Source of the DNA: CAYZJR01 sp964503045
GTDB lineage: Bacteria > Cyanobacteriota > Vampirovibrionia > Obscuribacterales > Obscuribacteraceae
Assembly (NCBI GenBank): GCA_964503045.1
Contig: CAZCZI010000015.1
Location: 75,965 to 139,964, forward strand
Reading direction: 5' to 3'
DNA length: 64,000 bases
Within the stretch, counting starts at the first letter, position 1; every line of letters starts with the position of its first letter. Positions 1 to 9,597 of this stretch are shown here, in pieces. The position numbers and the translations under genes are program-made. The notes below the pieces were generated by a model. That model searched no databases. It was not told the DNA's origin and worked only from the letters and a program-made list of their open reading frames with translations.

Positions 1-1395
1 CTTTTCTTTGGCGTACAGAGTTGGCTATTGGCCGGCGAAAAGAAGTCGGCAAACTCACAGGTTGTTATAGTAGCCGACGGCGGAGCGCCGCCCCCTGTGA
101 CAGTCGCACAGCAAACGAGATCTCTGCAGATTCCAAAAGTTCTCTATACGCGCGCTTGGCGCCTGATTCGCGATAGCTTTTACGATCAAAAATTCAACGG
201 ACAAGACTGGAATCGCTGGGAACATCACTATGACGGCAAATTGCAGTCATCCGACGATGCGCACAAAGCGATTGAAACGATGTTGTACAGCCTAGCCGAT
301 CCATACACTCGCTTTCTGGATAAAGAAGCATTCGACGACGAGAAATCCCAAATTGAAGCCCACCTCTTTGGTGTAGGCATGCAGCTGGGAATGAACAAAG
401 AACACAAAATCGTCGTAATCTCGCCAATCGAGGGCACTCCGGCTTATGAAGCCGGCATGCACCCTGGCGACGAAATAGTAGAAGTAGACAACAAACCAGT
501 AAAAGGTCAGTCTCTAGACCAAGTAGTCAAGCAAATTCGCGGTCTTATCAATACGAAGGTCACAATTACATTCATGCGCAAGCATGAAAAGAAAAAGGTG
601 ACTTTGACCAGAGCAGAGATTCCAATTCGGGCAGTGGCAAATCATGAAATTCTGCCTGGAAACATTGGATATATTCGCCTCGAGAGCTTTATCTCTCACA
701 AAGCAAACAAAGAAATGCAGCAAGCCATCAAAACAATGGAAGGCTGTGATGGTCTCATTCTTGATTTGAGGAACAATCCAGGCGGCTTGCTCAGCAATGC
801 AGTAGAGATTGCCGGAATGTTTATTCAAAAGGGAGTGATCGTCAGCGTCATCGATGCGGAAGGATACAAGAACTCCACTTTGTCCAACGGACAAGTGATC
901 TTCAATGCACCCATGGTGATCCTTATCAACAAAGGTTCTGCAAGCGCCAGCGAAATTTTGAGCGGTGCTCTGCGTGATAACGGACGGGCCAAACTGGTCG
1001 GAGAGAAGTCCTTCGGAAAAGGATTGGTGCAAGCGATCAATAAACTTGACGACGGATCAGGCATCAACGTGACTATCGCTAAATATCTGACACCAAACGA
1101 TACGGATATACATAAGACAGGCATCGTTCCTGATTTTGAAGTCAATCTGAAAGACGATGACTATCAAAAAGGAATCGGACCTTGGTGGATCGATTTGAGC
1201 TACCAAAACTTCAAGAAAGCGCCGACTGATGGAAAAGATATCCAGCTCAACAAGGCAATTGAAGTAATCAAAAAAGATATAGCTGAATCGAAAAACCAGC
1301 CGACAACGGCGCACAACGCTGCACAAGAAGGCAACGCGACGCGACCGTTGGCTGACGTTTCTGAGCCAACTACGCCAATCGAAAGAGGCAATTAG
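1..1395 (+). CDS. S41 C-terminal processing peptidase (CtpA/Prc family), 5' end outside window
   Basis: Serine endopeptidase that trims C-termini of envelope proteins in the periplasm. The first in-frame start inside the window is a TTG at 28, but the frame is open to base 1 and those first codons are hydrophobic (LFFGVQSWLL), as at the end of a signal or anchor segment. The real start therefore lies upstream and this is a partial gene. Counting from the TTG, a PDZ domain covers about residues 100-185 and the S41 catalytic domain about 200-375. The catalytic dyad is visible as Ser306 in GSASASEI and Lys331 in SFGKG, 25 residues apart as in E. coli Tsp. The C-terminal tail is low complexity. 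It converges on the cobalamin adenosyltransferase gene 24 bases away. The family call is secure; the physiological substrate is unknown. Confidence 0.93.
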   Translation, partial: LFFGVQSWLLAGEKKSANSQVVIVADGGAPPPVTVAQQTRSLQIPKVLYTRAWRLIRDSFYDQKFNGQDWNRWEHHYDGKLQSSDDAHKAIETMLYSLADPYTRFLDKEAFDDEKSQIEAHLFGVGMQLGMNKEHKIVVISPIEGTPAYEAGMHPGDEIVEVDNKPVKGQSLDQVVKQIRGLINTKVTITFMRKHEKKKVTLTRAEIPIRAVANHEILPGNIGYIRLESFISHKANKEMQQAIKTMEGCDGLILDLRNNPGGLLSNAVEIAGMFIQKGVIVSVIDAEGYKNSTLSNGQVIFNAPMVILINKGSASASEILSGALRDNGRAKLVGEKSFGKGLVQAINKLDDGSGINVTIAKYLTPNDTDIHKTGIVPDFEVNLKDDDYQKGIGPWWIDLSYQNFKKAPTDGKDIQLNKAIEVIKKDIAESKNQPTTAHNAAQEGNATRPLADVSEPTTPIERGN

Positions 1396-1419
1396 TTAGT
1401 TTCAAATCTAACTAAACAG

Positions 1420-2043
1420 CTAACAATCCATTCCTTCAATGGCTTTGCCGTGATGCTTCAATTGCGTCGTGGTCGAGATTGTGGTGGCTTGTTCCATCAG
1501 CCAATCAGGAGCGCGCCGACCAGTCAGAATGAGCACAGTAGGGTCAAGCCTTTTATCGAAGGTCGCTTTCACATTTTCCCAATCGACCAATCCAACTCTA
1601 GCAACGTCGAGAAGTTCATCGCCAATCACGATGTCATCGCCTCGCTCTAAGCCTGCGGCGAGGTAAGAGAGCCCTTCCACGGCAGCATCTTTGTCTTCCG
1701 GAAGAATGCCGTTTGGACAGCTGTATAAACGAAAACTGCCTTTCGGTCCCGTGCCGATGCGGTTGACCCCGGTGTAATTGAGATGCAAACAACCAAACCC
1801 TGGGGTCTTTTCGGCTGTTTCGCCCAGCGCCCTAAGGGCAGGGCCCTCACTGGAGTTTTCCTCTAGTTTGTCGAAAAACACCATGGTTACGTTTTTGCCT
1901 CGGCTGAGTGCACGCATGGCCACACCAAACGTGGCTGTGGTTTTTCCGCACCCGGTGCCAAGGTAGAGTCTGATTCTTTCGTCGATTGCGTCCGGCATAT
2001 TTTGCTCGGAGGTGTTGGTCGTCATGGGAGCCTGAGTTGTCAC
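1420..2043 (-). CDS. cobO: Cob(I)yrinic acid a,c-diamide adenosyltransferase (CobO/BtuR type)
   Basis: Transfers the 5'-deoxyadenosyl group of ATP to Co(I) corrinoid, giving adenosylcobalamin precursors in the cytoplasm. The 207-residue length is normal for the CobA/CobO/BtuR family. A P-loop, GTGCGKTT, lies at residues 29-36, followed by the TFGVAMRALSRGKNV strand-helix typical of the family. The motif GDELLDVARVGLVDW in the second half matches the family region that follows the Walker-B-like strand, and LTGRRAPDWLMEQA is the usual C-terminal signature. The N-terminal 20 residues are polar and may be flexible; an internal Met7 is an alternative start. No other cobalamin gene is in the window, so it may serve salvage rather than de novo synthesis (inference). 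Confidence 0.9.
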   Translation of the reverse strand: MTTQAPMTTNTSEQNMPDAIDERIRLYLGTGCGKTTATFGVAMRALSRGKNVTMVFFDKLEENSSEGPALRALGETAEKTPGFGCLHLNYTGVNRIGTGPKGSFRLYSCPNGILPEDKDAAVEGLSYLAAGLERGDDIVIGDELLDVARVGLVDWENVKATFDKRLDPTVLILTGRRAPDWLMEQATTISTTTQLKHHGKAIEGMDC

Positions 2044-2156
2044 GAAGCAGTCCTAAAAAGCAGATGATCTTTGGATAGAGGACACAGATAATAATATCCG
2101 GTGCGACTGCCTGACAACATCGAATCGCCTGCGACTAACCCAGATTGAACATGCAA

Positions 2157-2543
2157 CTAGTATCGAACAACCGGAGTTGGATTGCCGTCTTTATCAAGGG
2201 CTACAAACGTCAAATCGGCCGATGTTACGTGGATCTCTTCGTGATTTCGACTGACCTCGACATCCACGTGAACTGACACAGAGGTGTTTCCGATCTTTGT
2301 TGTGCTCGTATAAAAGCTGACGACTTCGCCCACCATTACGGGTGCTTTGAAGTGAACTTCTTTTATCGCCACCGTGACAATGCGTTGCTTCGTGTGTTTG
2401 CGAACTTCTACAGCACCGGCAAGGTCGATGTGGCTGAGAATGATGCCTCCAAATATGGTTCCTTGATTATTTGTGTCACGTGGCAGAAGAACGACACGGA
2501 TAGCCGGATCTCTTATTGCTTGCACAGCTGAATCTGGTTGCAC
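2157..2543 (-). CDS. Acyl-CoA thioesterase, hotdog fold (YciA-like)
   Basis: Predicted to hydrolyse acyl-CoA thioesters in the cytoplasm. The 128-residue protein is one hotdog domain, the length of YciA/BACH-type enzymes. The signature NNQGTIFGGIILSHIDLAGA lies near residues 25-44, where the Asn, Gly-Gly and the Asp of the long helix are expected. KEVHFKAPVMVGEVVSFYT gives the following strands. It is on the same strand as the cobalamin adenosyltransferase, 113 bases upstream of it, so co-transcription is possible but not shown. Substrate chain length cannot be read from the sequence. Confidence 0.85.
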   Translation of the reverse strand: MQPDSAVQAIRDPAIRVVLLPRDTNNQGTIFGGIILSHIDLAGAVEVRKHTKQRIVTVAIKEVHFKAPVMVGEVVSFYTSTTKIGNTSVSVHVDVEVSRNHEEIHVTSADLTFVALDKDGNPTPVVRY

Positions 2544-2727
2544 TCTGTCCTCACTGCATTTGGTGGCGAGACCGATAGTACCACCTATCGATATGCAGGG
2601 TTTGAGTTACCCGTTTCTAAGAGGCAAGAGCTTGCTAAGAAGCCAATTCATTAGGCTTTGTGTTGCCGATGAATTCACGCTGGCTGGCCCTATAAGAATA
2701 ATTATCGCCAAGATTAATACTCCAATG

Positions 2728-2733
2728 TATAAT
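2728..2733 (+). promoter_or_regulatory. Possible sigma70 -10 box upstream of the 2787 gene
   Basis: A perfect TATAAT lies 53 bases before the ATG at 2787 in an AT-rich stretch. There is no good -35 match at 16-18 bases upstream, so this is only a candidate promoter element. Confidence 0.3.
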
Positions 2734-2786
2734 CGAAACGCCAAGGTACCTTTATCTGTTGGCAACGTCTAGGAAGCTGCCTTACT

Positions 2787-3893
2787 ATGCAACAACAATC
2801 GGATATCATTCGAAGACCTGCATTCGTCTTAGTCGGCGCGCTGCTGTGGTGTCTTGCTCAGGCTTCACCAGCGGTGGCAGAAATTCAAACCAATTCGGCA
2901 GACGCAACTCAACTTCCAAAAATCACTTTGAGAGGTGAGGAGGGAAGCACCACAGATGATGCCTCAACTCCGGCTGCTACTTCAATTGCGCAAGCACCCC
3001 CAGAACGTGGCGAAACCGATATCGTACCTATCGACCTCACCCCGGTAAAAATACCCGGCAGAGGCGGCGGGCAATTTGGTCAATTCGAAAACTTCAGAGC
3101 TTCGGCTTTGTATAAACTTCCTGGGCGGTTGTTCTTCTCCAACACGATGGAAAACAGCCTCCGCTTCGAATCAAACATCTTCCAAACCAACCGCAAAGAA
3201 AAGCAAGACGGAATTTATCGTCTTTTGCCTAACACGACCATCGGTTGGGCGTTTACTAAAAAGCTGAGAGCATCAGTCAACCACTTTTACCTCCAAGATC
3301 AGTACTTCGATAAGAGCGGCTTGCTTACGAGATACATCAACTCAGTCGGTCCGCAAGTCAACTACGACGTCCCGCTGGGCGAACGCGGCAACCTCACTCT
3401 CGGTGCATTCTGGCGTCACTTGTTCATCTCAACCAGAAATCAGCCGGGAACCTACTTCAACGATATTCTGCCGTCCTTTGTGTTCTCGAGACGGGTCGGT
3501 CAAGGTGGCGTCCTTTACTTCAGCACAGTCGGTCAGATTCGCTTCAGAGAAGTGTTTAGTCAATTCCAGGAAGGCGATCAATTCTATTCTGCTGGTGGTT
3601 TGTGGCGAAAAAACAAGTGGACGCTTTGGGGTGATACCACTCTCGTAACTAACTTCGGCAACTCGCATTTGCGCGGTGGACGCAACAACGAAGTGATCAT
3701 TCTGACCTTGCAGGCGGCACGCAGACTACACAGCGTGATACCTGTAAGCGCATTTGTCCGTTGTGAACCAATCTTCAACATGGGTGCAAAAGGCGATCCT
3801 GGATTCTCAGGCGTCAACGTTCGTATCTTCGGTGGCTTTCTTACCGAGTTCAATAAGGCACCAATCTTCCCAATCAAGCTGAAGCACAGCTAG
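2787..3893 (+). CDS. Putative exported outer-membrane (beta-rich) protein
   Basis: I do not recognise a named family. Residues 1-32 form a signal peptide (RR, hydrophobic core VLVGALLWCLAQA, then AVA before the likely cleavage). Residues 33-95 are a Thr/Pro-rich linker. From about residue 100 to the end there are alternating strands rich in aromatic, Arg and Gly residues (LFFSNTMENSLRFESNIFQ, FWRHLFISTRNQPG, WTLWGDTTLVTNFG), the texture of a porin-like or surface-located beta-barrel. It lacks the usual C-terminal Phe. The gene stands alone, preceded by 243 bases without a gene and converging on the CHAT-TPR gene. A transport or surface role is inference. Confidence 0.65.
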   Translation: MQQQSDIIRRPAFVLVGALLWCLAQASPAVAEIQTNSADATQLPKITLRGEEGSTTDDASTPAATSIAQAPPERGETDIVPIDLTPVKIPGRGGGQFGQFENFRASALYKLPGRLFFSNTMENSLRFESNIFQTNRKEKQDGIYRLLPNTTIGWAFTKKLRASVNHFYLQDQYFDKSGLLTRYINSVGPQVNYDVPLGERGNLTLGAFWRHLFISTRNQPGTYFNDILPSFVFSRRVGQGGVLYFSTVGQIRFREVFSQFQEGDQFYSAGGLWRKNKWTLWGDTTLVTNFGNSHLRGGRNNEVIILTLQAARRLHSVIPVSAFVRCEPIFNMGAKGDPGFSGVNVRIFGGFLTEFNKAPIFPIKLKHS

Positions 3894-3932
3894 ATTTTTC
3901 AGGAATTGCTGTTGTGATTCAATTTCCAGCGA

Positions 3933-6900
3933 CTAATTAGGCTCGCCTATCAGCTGAAACGCTGCCCAATATCGCGGGTTGGCTCGAATCTTCTCGGCGC
4001 TTGTTGCAGTTGCTGCAGCATCAGCACCAGTCTTCTTCTCCATAAACAAGATGATCTTCACTTGGGCATCACGCAATGCTTTGGCACGTGATTGACCAGA
4101 GAGATACGCTCTATAGAAATGCTCCATCTGATACTCGGTCATAACATCATCAACGTTCCACTGGCTCACAACCACGGCCGGCGTACCGGCTATGATGAAG
4201 GCGCGAGACAAGCCGACCACACCGTCGCCGGTGATTTTGCCCTTACCGGTTTGACATGCCGAAAGAACCACGAGCTTGGCGTGAATGGGCGGCATCTGCA
4301 ATATGTCTTTTACGGTCAACAGTCCATCGTCTTTGGCTTCCGGTGCCAATACCAAGGCAGAGTCCATCGGATGCTCTTGATCGATCAACCCGTGCGTCGC
4401 CAGGTGAATTACAGCGTGCGTGGGAGCTTCAGAGTTGAAAGCTTTCTTGGTAGCCTTCTCACCAATCTCTAGAGTGGAGTTGCCTGGTCCAAATAGCTCT
4501 GAGACTTTCTTCACCTCTTTTTCGGAATATGGCAATGAACCTAAGAAAGCGATTTCTTTGGTTATTGGGTTACCAAAAGCAAGAAGATTGTTTTTGCTAC
4601 CGACAGCGGCACTGATCTTCTGAGTCGCCCTCAAAACGCCAATTGCAGGAACATAGGCAAGAGTGTGATCTTCAATCAGATACTTGTTTGCCGGAGAGAT
4701 CAAAGCAGCAAATGGGACGGCAAAAAGATCCTTGTGCGGTACGAACGTCACGACTTCGTCCGGATTATTTGGAAGGTGTGCTTCGATTGGCTTAACCAGC
4801 AGGTTGTAGAGATCTTTGAGGGCAGCTTGGCGCGTCTTCTCTACTTGACGCATTTCGTCCATCGACTTCGGCGTCGTGGTGATCAATTTGTTTGCGTTTG
4901 CAATTTTCTTGCTCAACTCCTCAGAGTCAACCTTGGCCGGTTCAGCCATAATCGTCTGACCATCAGGCTTTACGACCCAGGTGTAGAGTTTGTCATTGAC
5001 AGTAAAGTATTCAACGACACACGTTTTACTGCTTGCGACTAACGACTTAATTTCTTCCGTTGTCGGTGGAGTTGCATTGATAGGAGAGATCGCAGATGCT
5101 TCAATCGCCGATGTCGCACGCGGTAAAACCTCTACAGATCTAAATCCGCCCTCTCCGGGCAATGCCATAGCGATCATCGGTGGCTTGTCTTCGATCTTTT
5201 GAGCAGCCGGATCATCACCAAAAGTCGAGCTCACCATTGCCACCGCCTTCGATGGCATCCTGCCGCGCGAGCGTCCTTCCAACAAATCGAGGAAGGCTCT
5301 GGCACGACCTTTCTCAGCCATCTCCAATGCAGCGTCGTATTGTTTGTTTGCGACCAGAATATCTATGAGATCAGAGAAGGAATCAGATCGAAGATCGAGA
5401 CTGTACGTTTTAAACGCGTCTCGAGAGAGCTGACCTCTTTCCTTTTCGATCAAAGAAATTGCATCTCTAAAGTGGCGCTCTGCCGTGGGCAGGTCGTTTT
5501 GCGCTTTAGAAGCCTTGCCCAATCCTGTGGCAGAATCCCAGCGAGCTTCCAAGTTGCCCACTTTTTCTGCGATCTTCTGAGCTTTCTCGTAATACTCTTG
5601 AGCACGTTGCGGTCTGTTCATCGACAGGTAGACCAGTCCAATCGCGCTGAGCACGCGACTTTGCTGGAGTGGATCATCCACTTCCTTGAAGGCGGACAAC
5701 GCTTCTTCGTAGCTCTGAAGTGCATCGTCAGTCTTGCCTTGCATCATGCAATGCTGACCATAATTGTAGGTCAAATAGGCGTTGGAACGTTTGTTTCCGC
5801 CGGACTTGAGCAGATCTCTTGCCTGCTTGTAAAACTTGTCAAACAGCGCGCCTTGATAAGAGTCCAGGTATGCAACCGCAATACTGTTAAGACAGATTGC
5901 CTCGCCGGCGATGTCACCGACCTTCCTATATGCTTGCGCCGCTTCCATGTAATACTTGATGGCAGCCATGTTTTGACCGACGCTGCGGAAACACATGCCA
6001 ATGTCTGCCAGCGTTTTTGCCTTTATGTCTTTGTCGAAAACTTTGTCTTGTTCACAAAGACGTAAGGCGTTAAACCACTTATTGAGGGCGGCTTCGTAGT
6101 TGCCTTGCAAGAACTCATCGTGCCCCTCAGACGACGTAGCCAACACACTGCGTGTCGTATCGCCAATTTTGAAAGCAGTCTCTGTAGCTTTGGAGTGCAG
6201 CTCTTTGGCTTTTTCGAAGTCGCCTAGCTCTGACACAGCGGCGCCGTACTGAATGCAACAGTCAATGAGAGCAGTCTCTCCATGCTCTTCCTGACTCTCG
6301 AGGATAATATCGTAGGCCTCTTTCAAGATGTCTGTGGCTTCTTGTACCTTGTGCTGCGCGAGCAACAACGAGCCAATGCTGGTCAGCGCTCTGCCTTCGC
6401 GAATGCCGTCCATAAACGTTTCTTTGTAGTGCTTTGCCGCGCGCCGATAGTACTTGATTGCCTCGTCATACATTTCAAGATCGGCATAGCAACGTGCTGT
6501 TTCTGTAAGCACAGGTCCAGCATTGTCGGTGAAATACTCATCAGAGGCTTGATCGGCTGCGTTGCCCTTCCCGTCAGTAACTTTGACTTTTCCTTGTACT
6601 TTCTCTTTGATCTTTGCGCCTTCAGCATCGATTATTCTATTGGCCTTGAGCAATACATCGAGAGCTGCTTTGTAGTCTTGTCTGCCTCTTGCGACCTGCG
6701 ACAGGTTAACCAACGCCATTGCTTGGTTAAGCACCTGATTTTCTTTGACTGAAAAATCATATGCTTGTTGATAGAAGGTCTGTGCTTTCTCAAAGTTGTA
6801 TTCTGCATACCAGCACTCACCGGTCAGTCGCAAACACTCGAACTCGTATGTCTTCGAGCCAATGCTGCGAGCAAAAGCAAGAGCCTCATCACAGACGCTT

Positions 6901-7343
6901 CTTGCATCGTCGAACCGTCTTGCATTGACCAGTGTCATAATCAAATGGTTGTACGCATTTGCAACGAGATCTGAGGCCTTTACGTCTTCTGCCTGTACGT
7001 TCATGCCTACTTGCTGAACATCCGCATCCTTGAGAGTCTTGCGAATAGCCAAGCACTCTCGAATAAGAATCTCACCGGCTTTGTAGTCGTGACGATCGAC
7101 ATAAGCCAAGCCAATTTCTTCAAGCAAGTCCGCTTCGTGGCTTCGCAACTTCTTTTGGCGAGCCAAAGCCAAGTCTGACTCCAGCTTAGGAAACTTGCCG
7201 GACGTAGTGAGTTCAGCAGTCGTCCTGGTCTCTGTCGCGCCTGAACCTGCGGACTCCGCATTGACACGCAGATTCTGAGATTGCAAAACCAATGTTGTTG
7301 CAAGCAAAACCGTGCACGCACAAGCTATGTGCTTTCGCGTCAT
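3933..7343 (-). CDS. Exported TPR-CHAT protein (caspase-like HetF-associated fold)
   Basis: CHAT domains are caspase-related cysteine peptidases found behind TPR arrays in Cyanobacteria and other bacteria. I start at the ATG at 7343 because it begins a clean signal peptide (MTRKHIACACTVLLATTLVL). An ATG at 7400 and a GTG at 7361 in the same frame are alternatives. Residues about 35-680 are repeated TPR helices (units such as AIKYYRRAAKHYKETF and AQEYYEKAQKIAEKVG). The CHAT domain fills about 830-1136. The catalytic pair is intact: His of HLATHG near 984 and Cys of VLSACQTG near 1030. It is the last gene of a minus-strand run with a FecR-like protein, a metalloprotease and a kinase. If exported, the peptidase would act outside the cytoplasm, which is unusual and untested. 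Confidence 0.9.
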   Translation of the reverse strand: MTRKHIACACTVLLATTLVLQSQNLRVNAESAGSGATETRTTAELTTSGKFPKLESDLALARQKKLRSHEADLLEEIGLAYVDRHDYKAGEILIRECLAIRKTLKDADVQQVGMNVQAEDVKASDLVANAYNHLIMTLVNARRFDDARSVCDEALAFARSIGSKTYEFECLRLTGECWYAEYNFEKAQTFYQQAYDFSVKENQVLNQAMALVNLSQVARGRQDYKAALDVLLKANRIIDAEGAKIKEKVQGKVKVTDGKGNAADQASDEYFTDNAGPVLTETARCYADLEMYDEAIKYYRRAAKHYKETFMDGIREGRALTSIGSLLLAQHKVQEATDILKEAYDIILESQEEHGETALIDCCIQYGAAVSELGDFEKAKELHSKATETAFKIGDTTRSVLATSSEGHDEFLQGNYEAALNKWFNALRLCEQDKVFDKDIKAKTLADIGMCFRSVGQNMAAIKYYMEAAQAYRKVGDIAGEAICLNSIAVAYLDSYQGALFDKFYKQARDLLKSGGNKRSNAYLTYNYGQHCMMQGKTDDALQSYEEALSAFKEVDDPLQQSRVLSAIGLVYLSMNRPQRAQEYYEKAQKIAEKVGNLEARWDSATGLGKASKAQNDLPTAERHFRDAISLIEKERGQLSRDAFKTYSLDLRSDSFSDLIDILVANKQYDAALEMAEKGRARAFLDLLEGRSRGRMPSKAVAMVSSTFGDDPAAQKIEDKPPMIAMALPGEGGFRSVEVLPRATSAIEASAISPINATPPTTEEIKSLVASSKTCVVEYFTVNDKLYTWVVKPDGQTIMAEPAKVDSEELSKKIANANKLITTTPKSMDEMRQVEKTRQAALKDLYNLLVKPIEAHLPNNPDEVVTFVPHKDLFAVPFAALISPANKYLIEDHTLAYVPAIGVLRATQKISAAVGSKNNLLAFGNPITKEIAFLGSLPYSEKEVKKVSELFGPGNSTLEIGEKATKKAFNSEAPTHAVIHLATHGLIDQEHPMDSALVLAPEAKDDGLLTVKDILQMPPIHAKLVVLSACQTGKGKITGDGVVGLSRAFIIAGTPAVVVSQWNVDDVMTEYQMEHFYRAYLSGQSRAKALRDAQVKIILFMEKKTGADAAATATSAEKIRANPRYWAAFQLIGEPN

Positions 7344-7464
7344 TGATTGAAGTCCAGTCACGTCTTCACCTTCACTTTCTGGGAGGACAACCATGTACAT
7401 TATTGCGCATGGTGTCTATTTTGGGGGTTGCGGTCTAGAACTGGATATTGCTCGAAATTACTAA

Positions 7465-8526
7465 CTAGTGCTGTTTTGCGGATTTATAACCGTGGGTTCC
7501 GTGCATGTAATTTAACACTGCAGCCATCTTTGACATGTCACCGAGAATCTTTCTCTCTTTAGCACCCGATTGCTTGGACGCCAATTCAGCAATCAGATCG
7601 TGATTGTTGAGAGCGCTTTCAACAGAGAATTGGCATACTGCCATTTTGCCGTCGTTTACGACTTGGAAGTGGCGCCGCGCCAAGCCGTCTTGCGGTCTTA
7701 GATGCTCGTGGCTGAGGGTATCTTCACCAATGGATACTTCGTATCCACAAGCAAATGCCATTGTTACTGGTGTGCTTTCAACAGGCGCCGTTACTTCCTT
7801 GCCGTTTATACGGGCGCTCACTGAGCTTTCAGCGGTCTTGATCAGAACATTTTTACCTAGTCCCGTTAGATTATTTACTCTAACAACACCATCTGTGTAC
7901 GTCACAAGCACGTCGCTGTCAGCGTTTATGGCGATTTCACCAAGTGGTGTGTTGACGATTGCAACGCTGGATGGACGCCTTACCGAGACTAGAATCGAAC
8001 CATTGCTGAGCTGGATGGAATGCGGCGATTGACGGTGGAAACCTTTGGGATCTGTGCCGCGCACGATAATCCATTCGCCCGAGCCTTTCAGGTCTTCGTC
8101 TTTCGGAAACAGGTCTGTAGGCACTAGCGAAACCCCAGCAACCGGCGACTTTGAAGCGTTTTCTTTATCTTGGAAGTCTATGCGAATGTTGGTGACGTCT
8201 GTAGGAACCAGAGGAGCAATGAAAGCTCCCTGAGTCGGAAGTGTCGGAGGTATGAAGAACGAGGGACCAGTCGGCGCTGTTTGAGTGGGTTGCGGAGCTG
8301 CCGGAGCCACGACCGGTGTCGACATTGCTGACGGTCCTGGTCCAGGACTCCACATTTGAGCGTGAGCAGGAGCAATCGCCAATTGAGAAAGAATGAAAGT
8401 CGCCGGCAAATAAAGATAGTAAGTGGTCTTGGAAAAGTCGATGTTCTTCGCCGCCGACTTTTTAGAACTGCTGCCCTGCCCAGTAAACCAAGACCAAAAA
8501 TTGCTGACCATATTCGTGTTATCCAT
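7465..8526 (-). CDS. FecR-like domain protein with N-terminal membrane segment
   Basis: FecR-type domains sense signals in the periplasm and, in classical systems, control an ECF sigma factor. This 353-residue protein has a basic N-terminus, a hydrophobic stretch at about residues 36-56 ending APAHAQ, then a Pro/Thr linker to about 115. A FecR-like beta region follows (SIQLSNGSILVSVRRPSSVAIVNTPLGEIAINADSDVLVTY), with the characteristic run of short strands about a structure or promoter-like surface. The C-terminal 90 residues are helical and unassigned. It lies between the metalloprotease (84 bases upstream) and the CHAT gene. Whether it regulates the sigma-like protein at 13155 is inference. 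The family call rests on pattern, not a profile search. Confidence 0.65.
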   Translation of the reverse strand: MDNTNMVSNFWSWFTGQGSSSKKSAAKNIDFSKTTYYLYLPATFILSQLAIAPAHAQMWSPGPGPSAMSTPVVAPAAPQPTQTAPTGPSFFIPPTLPTQGAFIAPLVPTDVTNIRIDFQDKENASKSPVAGVSLVPTDLFPKDEDLKGSGEWIIVRGTDPKGFHRQSPHSIQLSNGSILVSVRRPSSVAIVNTPLGEIAINADSDVLVTYTDGVVRVNNLTGLGKNVLIKTAESSVSARINGKEVTAPVESTPVTMAFACGYEVSIGEDTLSHEHLRPQDGLARRHFQVVNDGKMAVCQFSVESALNNHDLIAELASKQSGAKERKILGDMSKMAAVLNYMHGTHGYKSAKQH

Positions 8527-8610
8527 GCTGAGATGCGCCTTCTACGGGTCAGGTGCGGGTTTTTAGGAGGATCTAGGAGGGATTTGTCTCGAAGTTTCCT
8601 TCGGTTACTC

Positions 8611-9597
8611 TCACTTGAACGGATAAGCCTTTGACATACCTTGCTTGTCGAGTTTGGTAAGCCCGCCATCAGACCTTGTGTAGCATGGGCTTTCTCTTCC
8701 GGCTTTGTAAAAGAACCATGGATGATGGTACCGCATAATCGATTGCGGATCATCAGGACCGAGCTCGAATGCTGATGAGAACGGCATTCCCTTCATCTGT
8801 GCATCTACTTTGGATTTCGACCAAAAGTTTGGTGAGCCGGATGCCCATGTGTATATTCCAGGTCGATTTCCTTTCGCATCCGGCAAATAACATCCGTCAT
8901 AGTCCTTTGTAGGCACGTATCCTGAATCATCGTCCCAGCGCATTTCTTTCTCGCAGTGAGCTGCCGGACGCTGATGTTCATGCTCGAACCCTAGGGCATG
9001 ACCGAATTCATGCAACACAGTTGTGTAGAACTCATCGGGATCAAATCCCTTCAAACAGAGATTCATTGACTTTTGATTCGGTGGCTTCCGATCAGGGTCT
9101 TGGCAGTCCGTGCCAAGAGCCGACCAGTAGCCTGGACCGTCAAATCCAATTCTGATGTCGGCTGCATAGTCTTTGTCTGTCACGTCCCAAGTTCGATACT
9201 GTTTGGTTTTCGGGTCGTATCCGAAATCGAATGAAATGTTGCCGTAGTTTGTCCACTCGTCGGCAACCTGTGAAATAACGGCATGAACACTGGGAGTTCC
9301 ACCTCTGAACGCCACTTTGATCGTATAACCGGAGGGCCACAATTTGGTTCTGTCGAAAATGAAGCGCGTGGTTATCTTGTTCCTGCTTTCGGGATCAGGC
9401 GCTTTCTCAAGCCTTTCTAGTATTTCAGGAGGATACGTCTCCAATACATGAGAGCGAAAATCCTTTGTGTCATCAGGCGAATTCGAAACTACAGTTGGAG
9501 TAGCTTCAGCGGCGGCGACTCCGGCAGCCAGTGCTGTAATGCATGACAAAAACAGCGCAGTCAAAAATACAAACGACCTTGCAACCAGACGGATCAC
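8611..9597 (-). CDS. Exported astacin-like zinc metalloprotease
   Basis: Predicted secreted zinc endopeptidase. A signal peptide covers residues 1-30 (SFVFLTALFLSCITALAAG). The zinc site is HEFGHALGFEH: His196, Glu197 (general base), His200 and His206, followed by EHQRP, which matches the astacin signature HExxHxxGFxHExxRxD closely. The segment WPSGYTIKVAFRGG before it is the usual first strand of metzincins. Several cysteines (in GTDCQDPDR, NLCLKGF, AAHCEKE, GCYLPDA) could form disulfides after export. The start is a GTG whose first bases overlap the stop of the upstream kinase gene (GTGA at 9594-9597), so the two are translationally coupled. No prodomain cysteine switch is obvious. Confidence 0.86.
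   Translation of the reverse strand: MIRLVARSFVFLTALFLSCITALAAGVAAAEATPTVVSNSPDDTKDFRSHVLETYPPEILERLEKAPDPESRNKITTRFIFDRTKLWPSGYTIKVAFRGGTPSVHAVISQVADEWTNYGNISFDFGYDPKTKQYRTWDVTDKDYAADIRIGFDGPGYWSALGTDCQDPDRKPPNQKSMNLCLKGFDPDEFYTTVLHEFGHALGFEHEHQRPAAHCEKEMRWDDDSGYVPTKDYDGCYLPDAKGNRPGIYTWASGSPNFWSKSKVDAQMKGMPFSSAFELGPDDPQSIMRYHHPWFFYKAGRESPCYTRSDGGLTKLDKQGMSKAYPFK

Noticed and set aside
28..30. TTG at 28 as the start of the processing protease
   Set aside because: The frame is open to base 1 and the preceding codons are hydrophobic, so the true start is outside the window.
2473..2772. A 99-codon plus-strand frame before the outer-membrane protein gene
   Set aside because: Its first part is antisense to the thioesterase and it shows no domain, signal peptide or ribosome site.
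5199..6065. A 288-codon plus-strand frame inside the CHAT-TPR gene
   Set aside because: Antisense shadow of a strongly supported TPR coding region, with no ribosome site and no family resemblance.
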